A stretch of 64,000 nucleotides of DNA from Thiocapsa roseilacustris (GTDB lineage Bacteria > Pseudomonadota > Gammaproteobacteria > Chromatiales > Chromatiaceae). Positions 26,343-35,360 of this stretch are shown here, piece by piece. Under the pieces are notes generated by a model that made no database searches, had not been told where the DNA came from, and saw only the letters and a program-made list of their open reading frames with translations. The translations under genes and the position numbers were made by a program. The first letter of the stretch is position 1. Every line of letters starts with the position of its first letter. The stretch covers positions 25,630 to 89,629 of the forward strand of contig NZ_JBBWVE010000029.1 in the NCBI RefSeq assembly GCF_041903755.1, read 5' to 3'.

Positions 26343-28669
26343 GGCTGCTTGATCGCCGCGGACAGGTCATCCAATTCAGGCAGAATGTCCTTGAAGCGTG
26401 CGAAGCGCTCGACGATCTGCGCTAGAATATGGTCTTCTTCCGCGGGATTTTCCCAATTGCAGCACCAATCCGCATTCGGAAACCAACCTTTACTAAGGTG
26501 CCTAATCCCAGCAGGCAATACATGCCAATATGCCCAAGCCTCATTATCTTTGGCTTCTTCCGTGGGAAAGATCCTTAAGGAGGCATGAAAAGCAGCTTCC
26601 CGAACACCGGCAGTTTGAACAAGATCATTGCTGCCTATAATCACTCCTAATACCAAATTCGTTCCAAAAGGTTCTTCCGCTTCCAAGCACAAGGACATTT
26701 CCTCGCTCCAGTCCCGTCGGCGCACAGAAATACTTCCCCACTTCCGAAGATCACGTAGTTGATTCTCCACCCTCCAGTCCTCTTCAGGAGGAAATGCCAT
26801 CGCTAATCGATCACATAATTTGTCCGTAAATTCCGCAAAGCGCGTCACATGTGGAGCCTTTAGTTGATGAAATTCGAGAAGTAGGGGCACGACGGAGTCA
26901 AGTGTCCGCTGTGCAAGGGCGAAATAGTCATTCAGGCGTTGCTGTTCCGAATCGGGATGACCACTATCTTCGAAAGTCAGGGTCTCCAGAAATGCATATC
27001 TAGAATTTCTGAGGTGTCGAAATTCCATATTCGGAAAGGCCGTGCAGGCATTTGAACGGAACCAATGTCGCACTATATTTTTATCCGCGCCGACAACCTC
27101 CCAAAGATAGGACGACATGGTGTTCTCGGAATCATTCAAAGCCATCCAAAGACCGAAGGCGAAGGTGCCAATGCGAAACTCGAATCCTATTTCTCCATTA
27201 TGCTCACCGAAGTCAGATTGGAGGCATGTATTCATACTCGCGAGCGTGGCCTGATACTTGGGTTTGAGTGTTCTCTCCAAATATTCCAGCATCGCAGCCT
27301 TGTGGCGAAAGGCTCCCGGAAGCGTTTTCCCGCCGCCGCCCGTAGAATTGGTAAGCGCCGATAATGATAAGAATCCGCGCAACAGGTCGAGTTCCCAATC
27401 GCTCAACGCCTCATCGTGATTCTCGGCAAGATCCGATGCCAATTGGGCAGCATCAGTCAGGTAACGCATGAAGTCAGTAAAACGCTGCAGAGCTTCGTCG
27501 CTTTCCCCTTGGCCAGCTATCGCCTTCCTGACTGTTTCTAACCGAACCGGGCTGTTTCGCAACCGCTGAAGATCGGTAAACTCTGCAAAATAGGCGTCAC
27601 TGAACTGTCCTTGCTCCTTGAGCAGCAATTGATAAACCGGCTCATAGGCCAGTTGTAAACAAAGCGCGGCAAACAGTAATCTTTGGCGTTCCTCGGCAGT
27701 CGCGATACCATCTGTATCGAGCATCCTTTTCTTCTTTGCGACAATATTCAATAGTTGCAGAGTGTTGAAAAGTCGTTTCAAACTCCGGGGGTTGGCACCG
27801 ATTGAATGCTCGGCCAACGCCACCAGCAGGACCGTATCTTCTTTGTTGAAGACAAATGGACCACGAAGCAGCGTTTCCATGTAGCGCTGAATGTCGTACT
27901 GTGCAACCGGTAAATTGAATGGAAGCTGTATAATCTTATCAAAAAAGCTCTTTCCCTTCATGTCTCCGAGAGTGACGCCGAATTTCTGCTCTAAACCCTT
28001 GGAGACAACTTGATAATCTACGGCCAAAACGAAAACGCATTTGGGAACATCGAGGAACAGTTTGATGATCTCCAGGATTTCAACCGCCCGCATCGGAACC
28101 AGTCTGTCGAGATCGTCGATAAAAATGACCAGGCGATCGGCATTTTTCCGTGCAAGTAGCTTTTCAACGGACTTTTGGATATTTCCGCGCAACTGGCGAA
28201 CTGCGGTGACGCCATCTATCGATACCGCTTTATCAAGGAAGTCCTTTACTAAATCCCCAGCACCACCCGTGGTCATATCGACTGCAGCCTTGACAGCATT
28301 GCCGGCCGTGCTTCCAACAAACTTGCCGAGTCGCCCGAATAACTTAGCTGTTTCGCTATCGCCCAATTCTTCCAGAAAACTCGTCAGCAATGCGAGTGCG
28401 ATCTCGTCCTGCATCTGGAACTGCGCAAATTGCCAGGTATTGAACCAGCGTGTTTCGATGCGTTTGCCATTCTGTGGAACCTCCATTCTTTTTCGAACCA
28501 AATTCATCATGCTCGTTTTACCCGTTCCCCAATTGCCTTGAATGGCGATTGTAATGGGTGTTTGGCAACAGACGATGAATTCGCTCAACGCTTCGACGTG
28601 ATCCAATAGACCAAGGCTTTCCTGATCAATGGTATCGATGGGGGCATCGGTCAAACCAAAGTTATCCAT
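26339..28669 (-). CDS. KAP-family P-loop NTPase
   Basis: A 776-residue NTPase of the KAP group (STAND-like AAA+), here without obvious transmembrane segments. Walker A is QGNWGTGKTSMMN (45-53), the KAP-typical RWFNTWQFAQF follows the P-loop, and Walker B is RLVIFIDDLDRLVP (about 179-192). ANPRSLKRLFNTLQLL provides a sensor/arginine region. The C-terminal half (from about 430) is an unassigned region, perhaps the sensor. The ribosome site (TCTCCTGG complement) lies just before the start. It is directly coupled to the DUF262/DUF1524 gene, suggesting a two-protein defence system in which KAP senses and the nuclease executes; that division is inference. Confidence 0.85.
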   Translation of the reverse strand: MDNFGLTDAPIDTIDQESLGLLDHVEALSEFIVCCQTPITIAIQGNWGTGKTSMMNLVRKRMEVPQNGKRIETRWFNTWQFAQFQMQDEIALALLTSFLEELGDSETAKLFGRLGKFVGSTAGNAVKAAVDMTTGGAGDLVKDFLDKAVSIDGVTAVRQLRGNIQKSVEKLLARKNADRLVIFIDDLDRLVPMRAVEILEIIKLFLDVPKCVFVLAVDYQVVSKGLEQKFGVTLGDMKGKSFFDKIIQLPFNLPVAQYDIQRYMETLLRGPFVFNKEDTVLLVALAEHSIGANPRSLKRLFNTLQLLNIVAKKKRMLDTDGIATAEERQRLLFAALCLQLAYEPVYQLLLKEQGQFSDAYFAEFTDLQRLRNSPVRLETVRKAIAGQGESDEALQRFTDFMRYLTDAAQLASDLAENHDEALSDWELDLLRGFLSLSALTNSTGGGGKTLPGAFRHKAAMLEYLERTLKPKYQATLASMNTCLQSDFGEHNGEIGFEFRIGTFAFGLWMALNDSENTMSSYLWEVVGADKNIVRHWFRSNACTAFPNMEFRHLRNSRYAFLETLTFEDSGHPDSEQQRLNDYFALAQRTLDSVVPLLLEFHQLKAPHVTRFAEFTDKLCDRLAMAFPPEEDWRVENQLRDLRKWGSISVRRRDWSEEMSLCLEAEEPFGTNLVLGVIIGSNDLVQTAGVREAAFHASLRIFPTEEAKDNEAWAYWHVLPAGIRHLSKGWFPNADWCCNWENPAEEDHILAQIVERFARFKDILPELDDLSAAIKQP

Positions 28670-28758
28670 GCTTTATCTCCTGGAAAGGACGTGGGGTGAT
28701 TACTCGCTGCGAAGAACGCTGATCGATGTGATCGGAAAGCATCTAGTCGGCGACGACT

Positions 28759-29136
28759 CTAGGCTGGCCCTCTTCCGCCTCCCGATAGGTGGCTCTTGCT
28801 CGCCTTACTGAATACGAAGCCGCAGTCTTTACAAAGATAGGACGTCTGATCGATCCGCGTAGCCTTGTACGATCCAGGTCCATGGCCATTCGGTGAGGGT
28901 GTCCATTGCACATCGTTGTGCTGCCGATCTCTGCCGATGACCTTAGCCTTCTTCGACTTACACGCCGGGCACTTTGGTCGAAAGAACCGTGAAATAAGAA
29001 AGATAATGATGACAAAGAGTATTATTCCGGCGTAGCCAGTGTCCCCAGCGGATTCTGTCGCCGCATGCGAGGCCGAAGAAAACAATGTTAAGGCCGTTAG
29101 GGAGGAAACTCGGAGATTAAAGGTAATCATTTGCAC
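28759..29136 (-). CDS. Small membrane-anchored zinc-ribbon protein
   Basis: A 125-residue protein with an N-terminal signal sequence (LTALTLFSSASHAAT), a transmembrane helix (AGIILFVIIIFLISRFF, about 36-52) and a cytoplasmic-side zinc ribbon: CPACKSKKAKVIGRD with a second pair in YLCKDCGFVFSK. The start could be the ATG two codons later (MITFNL). No enzymatic domain is present. It is convergent with nothing obvious and is divergent from a region with no strong gene. Function unknown. Confidence 0.6.
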   Translation of the reverse strand: MQMITFNLRVSSLTALTLFSSASHAATESAGDTGYAGIILFVIIIFLISRFFRPKCPACKSKKAKVIGRDRQHNDVQWTPSPNGHGPGSYKATRIDQTSYLCKDCGFVFSKASKSHLSGGGRGPA

Positions 29137-29366
29137 TCACCTCTTATTGGTTAGAATTGTATCCCTTGTACTTGGATCGTCTACCGATCCGCTTTCGTCA
29201 ATCATCAAATACGCTCGAATCCTCGCATGTTACAAAGAAAGGTAGAGAGCAAAGCGCAATATGCATTCTGGTCTAACGGCGGGTCGTTTGGAATCAATTG
29301 ATCGGCATCGTAACCAGCATAGACGGAAATGGAAACCTGGCATGTTTGATTGGCTATGTTGTACCG

Positions 29367-29582
29367 TCACTTCAGTAACCGCCGCCGTTTTGTCGTGATA
29401 ACCGGGCCTGTTCTGGATGGCAAATCCTGAGATGGAGTATCACTGACGACAGTAACGACATGCATAGTCCGGGTAATCTCCTCGACGGAACCGTTTAATC
29501 GGTGGGTATATCCGCATTTCGGGCAAGCATAAAGAGGATGCTTCGGTGAACCGCATCTGGGGCAAGGCGCATAAGGCATCAA
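29367..29582 (-). CDS. Small zinc-ribbon protein (71 residues)
   Basis: A short protein with a compact zinc ribbon at its N-terminus (CPRCGSPKHPLYACPKCGYT, Cys-x2-Cys...Cys-x2-Cys) followed by a basic tail (ITTKRRRLLK). Similar small ribbons act as nucleic-acid-binding or regulatory proteins, but nothing specific can be said. The spacing of the cysteines supports a real gene. The ribosome site is weak. Confidence 0.5.
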   Translation of the reverse strand: MMPYAPCPRCGSPKHPLYACPKCGYTHRLNGSVEEITRTMHVVTVVSDTPSQDLPSRTGPVITTKRRRLLK

Positions 29583-29846
29583 AACTCTCCATGTCGATAT
29601 CCGAAATGAACCGGGCGATGGGCTACGCGAAATTAACGACGACCGTACGAAAACCGTTCTGCTTTGCCAAGAATTATAGAACGGCGGATGTGAATCTTCA
29701 GGTCAATCTTCTAGGGCCAAAAACCGGGCTACAAACCACTTGTGTAGGACACGCCGTTAGTAACGTTGGGCAGTCAAAGCGTCGTTTCCGAATCAGATAT
29801 TCGGTGTATCCATGGACAACAGATAGCCGGGATGGTCGCCGTCGAA

Positions 29847-30248
29847 TCAACGATTCGACAGGTCTTCCAATTCCTTCGCCCGTTTCGCCGTCTCTACAAG
29901 CACACACTCGTTTGCTGCAACGGTTGCATAGGTTCCACCTTGCGGATCAGCGTAAAAGCTGCAATTGGCATCTCTGTATTGAATCCAGAGTCGTTGAGCA
30001 GCGAGTAGTTCTTGCTTACGCGTGGGGACCAACTGCGAACGCAACGCCTTGAAGGCCCCGTTGAGCCTGGCATCTTGCGTGGTCAGTTCTTCGCCAATGC
30101 AGACCAGCATCTCGACCGTGACTCCTCCGGATTGGTCCATGCAAGCTCCAAAGCGGCCGGTAAAGAGGTCTTCGTCTGCGGCGTGAACCGAGGTGATTCC
30201 GAGCATGATGGGCAGAAGCGACACGGAAACAGAAAACCGCCTGAACAT
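29847..30248 (-). CDS. LprI-family (DUF1311) exported protein
   Basis: A 133-residue exported protein. Start at 30248 is set by a GGGAG ribosome site and gives a signal peptide (FSVSVSLLPIMLGITSVHAA). The mature region contains the DUF1311/LprI signature: ACMDQSGG, GEELTTQDARLNGAFKALR and RLWIQYRDANCSFYADP, followed by ECVLVETAKRAKELEDL. Four cysteines are positioned for two disulfides, as in the family. LprI members include a mycobacterial lysozyme inhibitor; most proteobacterial ones are uncharacterised. The gene is monocistronic here. Confidence 0.75.
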   Translation of the reverse strand: MFRRFSVSVSLLPIMLGITSVHAADEDLFTGRFGACMDQSGGVTVEMLVCIGEELTTQDARLNGAFKALRSQLVPTRKQELLAAQRLWIQYRDANCSFYADPQGGTYATVAANECVLVETAKRAKELEDLSNR

Positions 30249-31102
30249 AATCTTCTCCCTGGATATCCCTGTTCTACGAGCACATGTTCCATAAAAATGC
30301 GACAACAACTGTCGCATGCGGAGCGTTCTGCACCATAGAGTAACCGGTTGGTCGAGAGCCGGAGTTGCGACGATCAATGTAGGCACGAAACCGATACGGT
30401 TTGTTGACGTAGCGCAAACTGCTGATGGGAGTGTGTGCGGTGGTGGCGTGAAATGTGACGTACTTCACAGTTTACAGGCCGTTTCCGACGATTCTATCCA
30501 ACAGGAATGCTGAGATTGCGACCGTGACAATGGCAAGCGAGCCCCAGAATGCCGTGTGGTTACGAAAACGGAACTGTACGCCTGGATTTCAAGAACGGCG
30601 GAAGTGCCGGGCTCTACTTGTTGTTCGGATGATACAAGAACGGCGACTTCTCAATTCCGCTTCTTATTTAAGTAACGATACACCATCGTTGCCGATCCGC
30701 ATTGTGTTCCGCAGTGTTGCACCGACCGCCTGGGATCGAATGACTTCGGTAACCGAACGGTTCGATGACACGATGCAGGGTCGTTCACAATAGGCGACAT
30801 AGTGGCGGCATGCCCGAGAAACGGAGATGACGCATCACCTCACCACATACGCCTTCGTCTTTACCGACGCGGAACCCGCACCGGTCAACTCCGACGCATT
30901 CACCAACACCGGCTGAATCCAACCCAGCCGACTCTCCGCCAACCCCTCGCCGTAGCGAATCCGCCTAAAGTGGCCCCGTCTCCAGTGTGGCTTTACATGC
31001 CGATCATCTCCGCGCGTCAGTCCGGCCGGCTCGCGGAACGGTGCCGCATGGAAATCCAGGGCACCGAAGCGGTGGAGTAGCGTCAAAACAACAAATGTCG
31101 GC
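30249..31102. other. Long non-coding-looking stretch at the left flank of the element core
   Basis: About 850 bases without a convincing gene. A minus frame near 30835-31086 ends GLAESRLGWIQPVLVNASEL, which reads like real protein and may be a gene scrap, but no start or family is clear. One copy of an imperfect dispersed repeat lies at 30638-30711. Composition drops in GC compared with the defence genes. Confidence 0.4.
30638..30711 (+). repeat. Dispersed imperfect repeat, copy A
   Basis: This ~74-base segment begins AACGGCGACTTCTCAATTCC and ends ACCATCGTTGCCGATCCGCA. It aligns with one gap to 32830-32903. The two ends of the repeat are well conserved and the middle is variable. Function unknown. 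Confidence 0.4.
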
Positions 31103-31130
31103 TTGACAACGACAGACGACGGACTAAACT
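31103..31130 (+). promoter_or_regulatory. Candidate sigma-70 promoter
   Basis: TTGACA (31103-31108) and TAAACT (31125-31130) are separated by 16 bases. The pair points at the DUF3102-like gene about 240 bases downstream and is followed directly by a dyad that could be an operator. Confidence 0.45.
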
Positions 31131-31136
31131 GATGGT

Positions 31137-31154
31137 TGTGATTCTCTAATCACA
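31137..31154. promoter_or_regulatory. Candidate operator dyad
   Basis: TGTGATT-CTCT-AATCACA is a perfect 7-base inverted repeat starting seven bases after the putative -10 box, the usual place for a repressor site. A second perfect hairpin, GCTCGGC-CAA-GCCGAGC, follows at 31167-31183. Confidence 0.4.
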
Positions 31155-31374
31155 CTATCCCATCTGGCTCGGCCAAGCCGAGCATTATATGAGCGGTGAC
31201 ATCCCTTCTCGGGAACTAAGTTACCCAATTAACGAATCCAATTAAAAAATAAGCCTTATATCGTCAGTGACCGTGATGCGGTGGCTGGATTATCAAAGGT
31301 TTGCCCTCCTTTCTGTAGTTTATCTCATTGTTTTTTTTGGCCGATGGGCATCAACGGCCAGTGAGATATTTTCC

Positions 31375-32535
31375 ATGCTTATCAACGAGTCTACTCCCCA
31401 CTTTGGTGAGAAATCTGTCCTGGCCGAAGCGATGTCCTCCGCATTGCCGGAGAACACCAGCTCTTGCTTCGGTTCTGTCCCCTCTCTGATCGCACCAGAG
31501 GAGACGACGGCTGCGCAAGCGTCAGTGTCTCCGACCGAGACGATCGAAGAACCCGAGGCGAAGATCGAAATGTGGGCCGCTAAGATCAACAGGGCTCACG
31601 CGAAGGGTGTCAGCGCCATCATCGAGATCGGAACGCAACTTTCCCAAGCCAAGAAAGCCTTGGGTCATGGCAATTTTACAAAGATGATCAAGACCAAGAT
31701 CCACTTCGGTGCACGCCAAGCCGAGAAGTATAAACGGATTGCCGAACACCCGACGCTGGCAAATCCGAACTACAGTTCGTTTTTGCCGGGCAGTGTCGCG
31801 CTGCTGAATGCCCTGGCGAGTGTCAAGGATAAGGACCTCGTTCTAAACGCCGTCCAGCAGGTGCAAGCTCGGATCAATGCAGGGGATAAAGTCGATCTGC
31901 ACGACAGGGCGTTTTGGATCGGGCTGATTCCAGCGTTGGATCAGCCGGCCAAACAGGAGCAGCCGACTGCGACGACGAGCACCGAAACCACAAGTGATTC
32001 AGTGCCACCGACGGCACCGGATGACGGTGGTTCATCCACTCAGGTGACCAATGAACCAGAAGCGGATGCGACAACAGCAACTTCCACTGGATCGGCCCAG
32101 GCTTCGGCCAGTGCTGTAACAGGGACGGAGCACACGACCGTGATGCATCGGCCAGACACGGATCAGACCGTACCAACAGCGCTTGGGACCGAGGAACGTC
32201 AAGATCAACCAGCAGCGGAGGACCCGGAGGCGATCGCTCCAACGACCGAGGACGCAAACACGCCAACTGACCAGGCGGATCTGGCCAAGCACGGAACTGT
32301 CCGCCTTCCGAGCCCAACACAGGTGCTTGAAGAGCTGGCGGATCTGCCCTCGAGTGGTCCTGATTCGAAGAACCTTTCAGAGAAGGAAAGACAGCAGGCG
32401 GTTGCCTTGTACGACCTCTGGGAGGAGACGATGAAGCCGAAATGGCATGAGTATCCGAAAGCTGTTCGCATCATCCTGTTGGAAACACTTCTTAAGGAAG
32501 AACTGAGGGACGTGAACCGGAAGGAAGCCGCGTAA
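31375..32535 (+). CDS. DUF3102-like element protein with long acidic/Ser-Thr tail
   Basis: A 386-residue protein. The conserved core (about 70-170) reads WAAKINRAHAKGVSAIIEIG ... TQLSQAKKALGHGNF and FGARQAEKYKRIAEHP, matching the DUF3102-type helical domain found in plasmid and phage proteins, which resembles DNA-binding partition-type modules. Residues about 195-320 are a low-complexity Thr/Ser/Ala/Glu-rich linker, followed by a C-terminal block (LPSPTQVLEELADLPS). I chose the ATG at 31375 because the in-frame extension upstream is hydrophobic and would create an unlikely membrane leader. It is first in the element module behind a candidate promoter and ends at a strong terminator. Confidence 0.6.
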   Translation: MLINESTPHFGEKSVLAEAMSSALPENTSSCFGSVPSLIAPEETTAAQASVSPTETIEEPEAKIEMWAAKINRAHAKGVSAIIEIGTQLSQAKKALGHGNFTKMIKTKIHFGARQAEKYKRIAEHPTLANPNYSSFLPGSVALLNALASVKDKDLVLNAVQQVQARINAGDKVDLHDRAFWIGLIPALDQPAKQEQPTATTSTETTSDSVPPTAPDDGGSSTQVTNEPEADATTATSTGSAQASASAVTGTEHTTVMHRPDTDQTVPTALGTEERQDQPAAEDPEAIAPTTEDANTPTDQADLAKHGTVRLPSPTQVLEELADLPSSGPDSKNLSEKERQQAVALYDLWEETMKPKWHEYPKAVRIILLETLLKEELRDVNRKEAA

Positions 32536-32560
32536 GCGATCCTCGAATCTGACCCAACCA

Positions 32561-32587
32561 GCCGCCCTCACAAAGGGCGGCTTTTTT
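32561..32587 (+). terminator. Rho-independent terminator after the DUF3102-like gene
   Basis: GCCGCCCT and AGGGCGGC form a perfect 8-bp stem with a CACAA loop, followed by six T. Confidence 0.9.
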
Positions 32588-33082
32588 GTGCCCGTTCTAA
32601 CGTGACAAGTCGAACACCAACGGTCGATCCGTCAGACGAAAGGTCCACGTCGCTCAGTCCGGCAGACATGACCCAGTCAACCGACGAGACGAACGGATGC
32701 ATCGTCGATGTCAGATCAACGTGCAGAAGACACGAGCACGTTGCCGCATCCATCCACCTGACAAAGACCGCAGATGGCTGAAGCCTTATACAACGGCGAT
32801 AACAGAACGGTCCCTGTTTCGACTTTTCTGAAACGGCGACTCCTTAGTTCCGCACCTTACAAGGATGCGACGAACCATCGTTCCTGATCCGCAATTTCTC
32901 CCGCGACCGATTCAAACATCGGCTATCGTAGTATTCCCGCTCTCGATTCATCAGACAATCATCAAAGCCGCATTTTTGCGTAGAACCCGCGTTACAAATC
33001 TCCGGAATCGGCCTAGCTATATGGAAATATACTATTGGGCGGAGTTTTAATCGTCTAAACCCAATCCCTTCTGCTATTCAAG
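32588..33082. other. Intergenic stretch of the element
   Basis: Nearly 500 bases with no supported gene. It contains the second copy of the dispersed repeat (32830-32903) and AT-rich DNA before the next terminator. A minus frame at 32568-32753 was judged spurious. Confidence 0.4.
32830..32903 (+). repeat. Dispersed imperfect repeat, copy B
   Basis: Matches 30638-30711 at both ends (AACGGCGACT...TTCCGC and ACCATCGTT...GATCCGCA) with a diverged middle and one gap. Confidence 0.4.
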
Positions 33083-33123
33083 AAAGCCGCATTGACGCCG
33101 TTTCGGTGTCGTGCGGCTTTTTT
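33083..33123 (+). terminator. Rho-independent terminator
   Basis: AAAGCCGCA (33083-33091) pairs with TGCGGCTTT (33112-33120), with a nested GACGCCG/CGGTGTC stem and a T run to 33123. It insulates the following small genes from upstream transcription. Confidence 0.75.
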
Positions 33124-33139
33124 CGTTGGAGTCCGAAAT

Positions 33140-33325
33140 ATGTCACGAATTAAACGCTGGCTTGATCTGCATGACCGACTACCGGAACTATCTGATGCTG
33201 TTCTGGACGATCCTGAAGTAGACAAAGATAACCGGACCGCAACCGAGAAAACGTCAAAGTGTGATGAGTCGATCTGGAAGACCTTCGAGTCTATCAATTC
33301 AACTTCGGAGAAGGAGCCCTTCTGA
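33140..33325 (+). CDS. Small hypothetical element protein (61 residues)
   Basis: A small protein starting MSRIKRWLDLHDRLPELSDA with an acidic/Ser-rich second half. No family recognised. Its TGA overlaps the ATG of the next gene (TGATG), indicating translational coupling, which supports both as real genes. Confidence 0.5.
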   Translation: MSRIKRWLDLHDRLPELSDAVLDDPEVDKDNRTATEKTSKCDESIWKTFESINSTSEKEPF

Positions 33326-33543
33326 TGATGACTCTCAATATTCACCATGTTCAAACAATCGATCTGGGCTGCGTTCGAAGTTACTTCTGTCGCGACAGCA
33401 ATCGACTGTTCTACGCCCGTGAGATTGAGATAACAAACTCTTCGGGATGTTTCCGCATGTCGCTGTTTTCCGATCAAGCGACCGAGCTGAACCTACAACA
33501 GGCGAACGAAAGTACCATTCCTACGATGAGTGAAGCTGCCTAG
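33325..33543 (+). CDS. Small hypothetical element protein (72 residues)
   Basis: Coupled to the preceding gene. The sequence TIDLGCVRSYFCRDSNRLFY ... AREIEITNSSGCFRMSLFS suggests a small beta-rich fold, but there is no recognisable family. It ends about 90 bases before the KPGAEK-motif gene. Confidence 0.45.
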   Translation: MMTLNIHHVQTIDLGCVRSYFCRDSNRLFYAREIEITNSSGCFRMSLFSDQATELNLQQANESTIPTMSEAA

Positions 33544-33634
33544 AAACTCTCGCAACGAGATTCTCTACGTTGGCTGAATACTCCTCGAATTCTCATCTTA
33601 CTTGACTTGGTCGTTAGGTCAACGGAGTACAACC

Positions 33635-34408
33635 ATGTCGCAAGAGCTGAATGTCTTACCTCAAGTGTCCGATAACGACGGAATGTTATCGGTGGATCTC
33701 GCGTCGCCTTTGGATCTGCCTATCGCGCAGTTCAAGGAAGGTCTCGAACGGCGGTCCAACAATCGAGCCATGCTCTTGAGCTGGATACGCTCCGCGCTTC
33801 AAGAGAATGTGGATTTCGGGGTAATTCCGAACAAACAGGGCAATGCCAAAAAGTCGCTCTGGAAACCGGGCGCTGAAAAGATCGCCGGTATGCTCGGTGT
33901 TGTTGCCCGATTCACATTTCAGGATCTCGATACGCTGTTGGCACAGGGCGTAATCCCTGAATTTGTGATCGTGCATTGCCAACTTCTCGACTCCAATTCA
34001 AGGGTTCTTGCTCAAGGAGTCGGTGCGCGTGGTCTCAAGAAAGACTATGGCGACCTGAATAAGGCGCTCAAAATGGCGGAGAAGTCCGCGCATATCGATG
34101 CCGTTCTGCGACTGGGCGGCTTATCTGAAGTCTTCACTCAAGACATCGAGGACATGCCGACTGAACTGTCCACCGTACGACCCATTAAACCCGCCGTTTC
34201 GACCATATCGGTCGAGCAAGTAAAACGCCTGCAAAATCGCATTCGAGAGCTGAATCTGCAAGAAACGCGCGTCCTGAACTGGATCTCGCGTAAATGGGGA
34301 ATCAATCGACTCTCGAATCTGAATTCCCAGCAAGCCTCCGAAGTTTGGAAGAATCTGAGTATCTGGGCATCTGAACAACAACGTCCTTCAGAAGGGCAGG
34401 TCGGATAA
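33635..34408 (+). CDS. Phage/ICE-type protein with KPGAEK motif, likely DNA-recombination accessory
   Basis: A 257-residue protein. The stretch VDFGVIPNKQGNAKKSLWKPGAEKIAGMLG is the widespread phage/plasmid signature (xxGxIPG...LxKPGAEKL); I have split it here only conceptually as DFGVIPNKQ and LWKPGAEKIAGML. Another conserved part is GVGARGLKKDYGDLNKALKM, ending in a helical C-terminus. Proteins of this type are frequently encoded next to RecB-like nucleases, as here. That is the position occupied by the annealing protein Bet in SXT/R391 ICEs, so a single-strand annealing or ssDNA-binding role is possible. This functional idea is inference from context. ATG 33635 has an upstream CGGAG. Confidence 0.55.
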   Translation: MSQELNVLPQVSDNDGMLSVDLASPLDLPIAQFKEGLERRSNNRAMLLSWIRSALQENVDFGVIPNKQGNAKKSLWKPGAEKIAGMLGVVARFTFQDLDTLLAQGVIPEFVIVHCQLLDSNSRVLAQGVGARGLKKDYGDLNKALKMAEKSAHIDAVLRLGGLSEVFTQDIEDMPTELSTVRPIKPAVSTISVEQVKRLQNRIRELNLQETRVLNWISRKWGINRLSNLNSQQASEVWKNLSIWASEQQRPSEGQVG

Positions 34409-34417
34409 TAATTTTGG

Positions 34418-35338
34418 ATGAGCAAAGTTAAACACTTCGGAGTAAATCCCATGATCCTCACGAATAAGCACAACTTACCAGAAACGTTTCGCAATGCGGT
34501 GCGTTTTCTGGAGAAGGTCCGTAAACCGATCGACGAAAAACGAAACTCGATCAGCGTAACCCGGCTAATCGATTCTCCCCGTATTCTGCAACTTCAGAAG
34601 CGGAATGGTCATTCCCTGACAACCGATGTAACCGATCAACTCTGGGCATTACTCGGATCGGCACTGCATCAGGTACTGGCTTGGAGCACCGACAATGATG
34701 ACGTTTTAACCGAGCAGCGTATGTCTGTCGAGATAAACGGCTGGGAAGTCTCTGGCCAATTCGATCGATTCGATACCGCTATCGGTTTGCTCTCCGATTA
34801 CAAGGTCACGTCTGTTTATGGCGTTACGTACGGGATAAAACCCGAGTGGGAGAAACAACTCAACGTGCTGCGTTATCTTCTGGCGCTGAATCAGTACCGC
34901 GTCGATCGCCTGGAAATTATCGCGGTGTTGCGTGACTGGCAATCTGCTCAGGCGCTTCGCGATCCGAACTACCCAAAGATACCGGTTGTCCGTTTGGAAG
35001 TACCGGTCTGGGATCTGATCGAGGCCGAAGACTATATCGTCTCTCGTGTGCAACTGCATCAACAAGCTGCATCGGATGACAATCTGCCGGAATGCAGCGC
35101 TGCCGAACGGTGGGCGAAAACCCCAACCTATGCTGTCGTGAAACCGGGACGCTCAAGAGCTTTTCGTGTCTTCGATAATCGGCAAGAGGCTGAATCATTG
35201 ATCGACAATACGCCGGGTACGTCGCTGCAAGTTCGACCTGGTACCTCTGTCCGATGTGAACGGTTCTGTCCGTGCAACGCGGTATGTGACCAATATCAGT
35301 CATCGCTCCAAAATCTGCATCCGCCAATCGCCGCTTAG
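34418..35338 (+). CDS. RecB/Cas4-like PD-(D/E)XK nuclease with Cys-rich tail
   Basis: A 306-residue nuclease. The RecB-type motifs are visible: LLGSALHQVL (motif I His), GQFDRFDTAIGLLSDYKVTS (Asp near 115 and the DxK pair near 127-129), and EWEKQLNVLRYLL (the Q/Y helix). The C-terminus carries four cysteines in RCERFCPCNAVCDQY (about 279-293), which could hold an iron-sulfur cluster as in Cas4/AddB, although those use one N-terminal cysteine. It follows the KPGAEK gene by nine bases and is followed by a terminator. It is the probable exonuclease of the element's recombination pair. Confidence 0.75.
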   Translation: MSKVKHFGVNPMILTNKHNLPETFRNAVRFLEKVRKPIDEKRNSISVTRLIDSPRILQLQKRNGHSLTTDVTDQLWALLGSALHQVLAWSTDNDDVLTEQRMSVEINGWEVSGQFDRFDTAIGLLSDYKVTSVYGVTYGIKPEWEKQLNVLRYLLALNQYRVDRLEIIAVLRDWQSAQALRDPNYPKIPVVRLEVPVWDLIEAEDYIVSRVQLHQQAASDDNLPECSAAERWAKTPTYAVVKPGRSRAFRVFDNRQEAESLIDNTPGTSLQVRPGTSVRCERFCPCNAVCDQYQSSLQNLHPPIAA

Positions 35339-35360
35339 AAAGACCGCTTAACCCCCCTTA

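Noticed and set aside
31341..31363. Terminator upstream of the DUF3102-like gene
   Set aside because: TGGCCG/CGGCCA stem is present but the T run precedes it on the plus strand, so it does not form a terminator in either direction.
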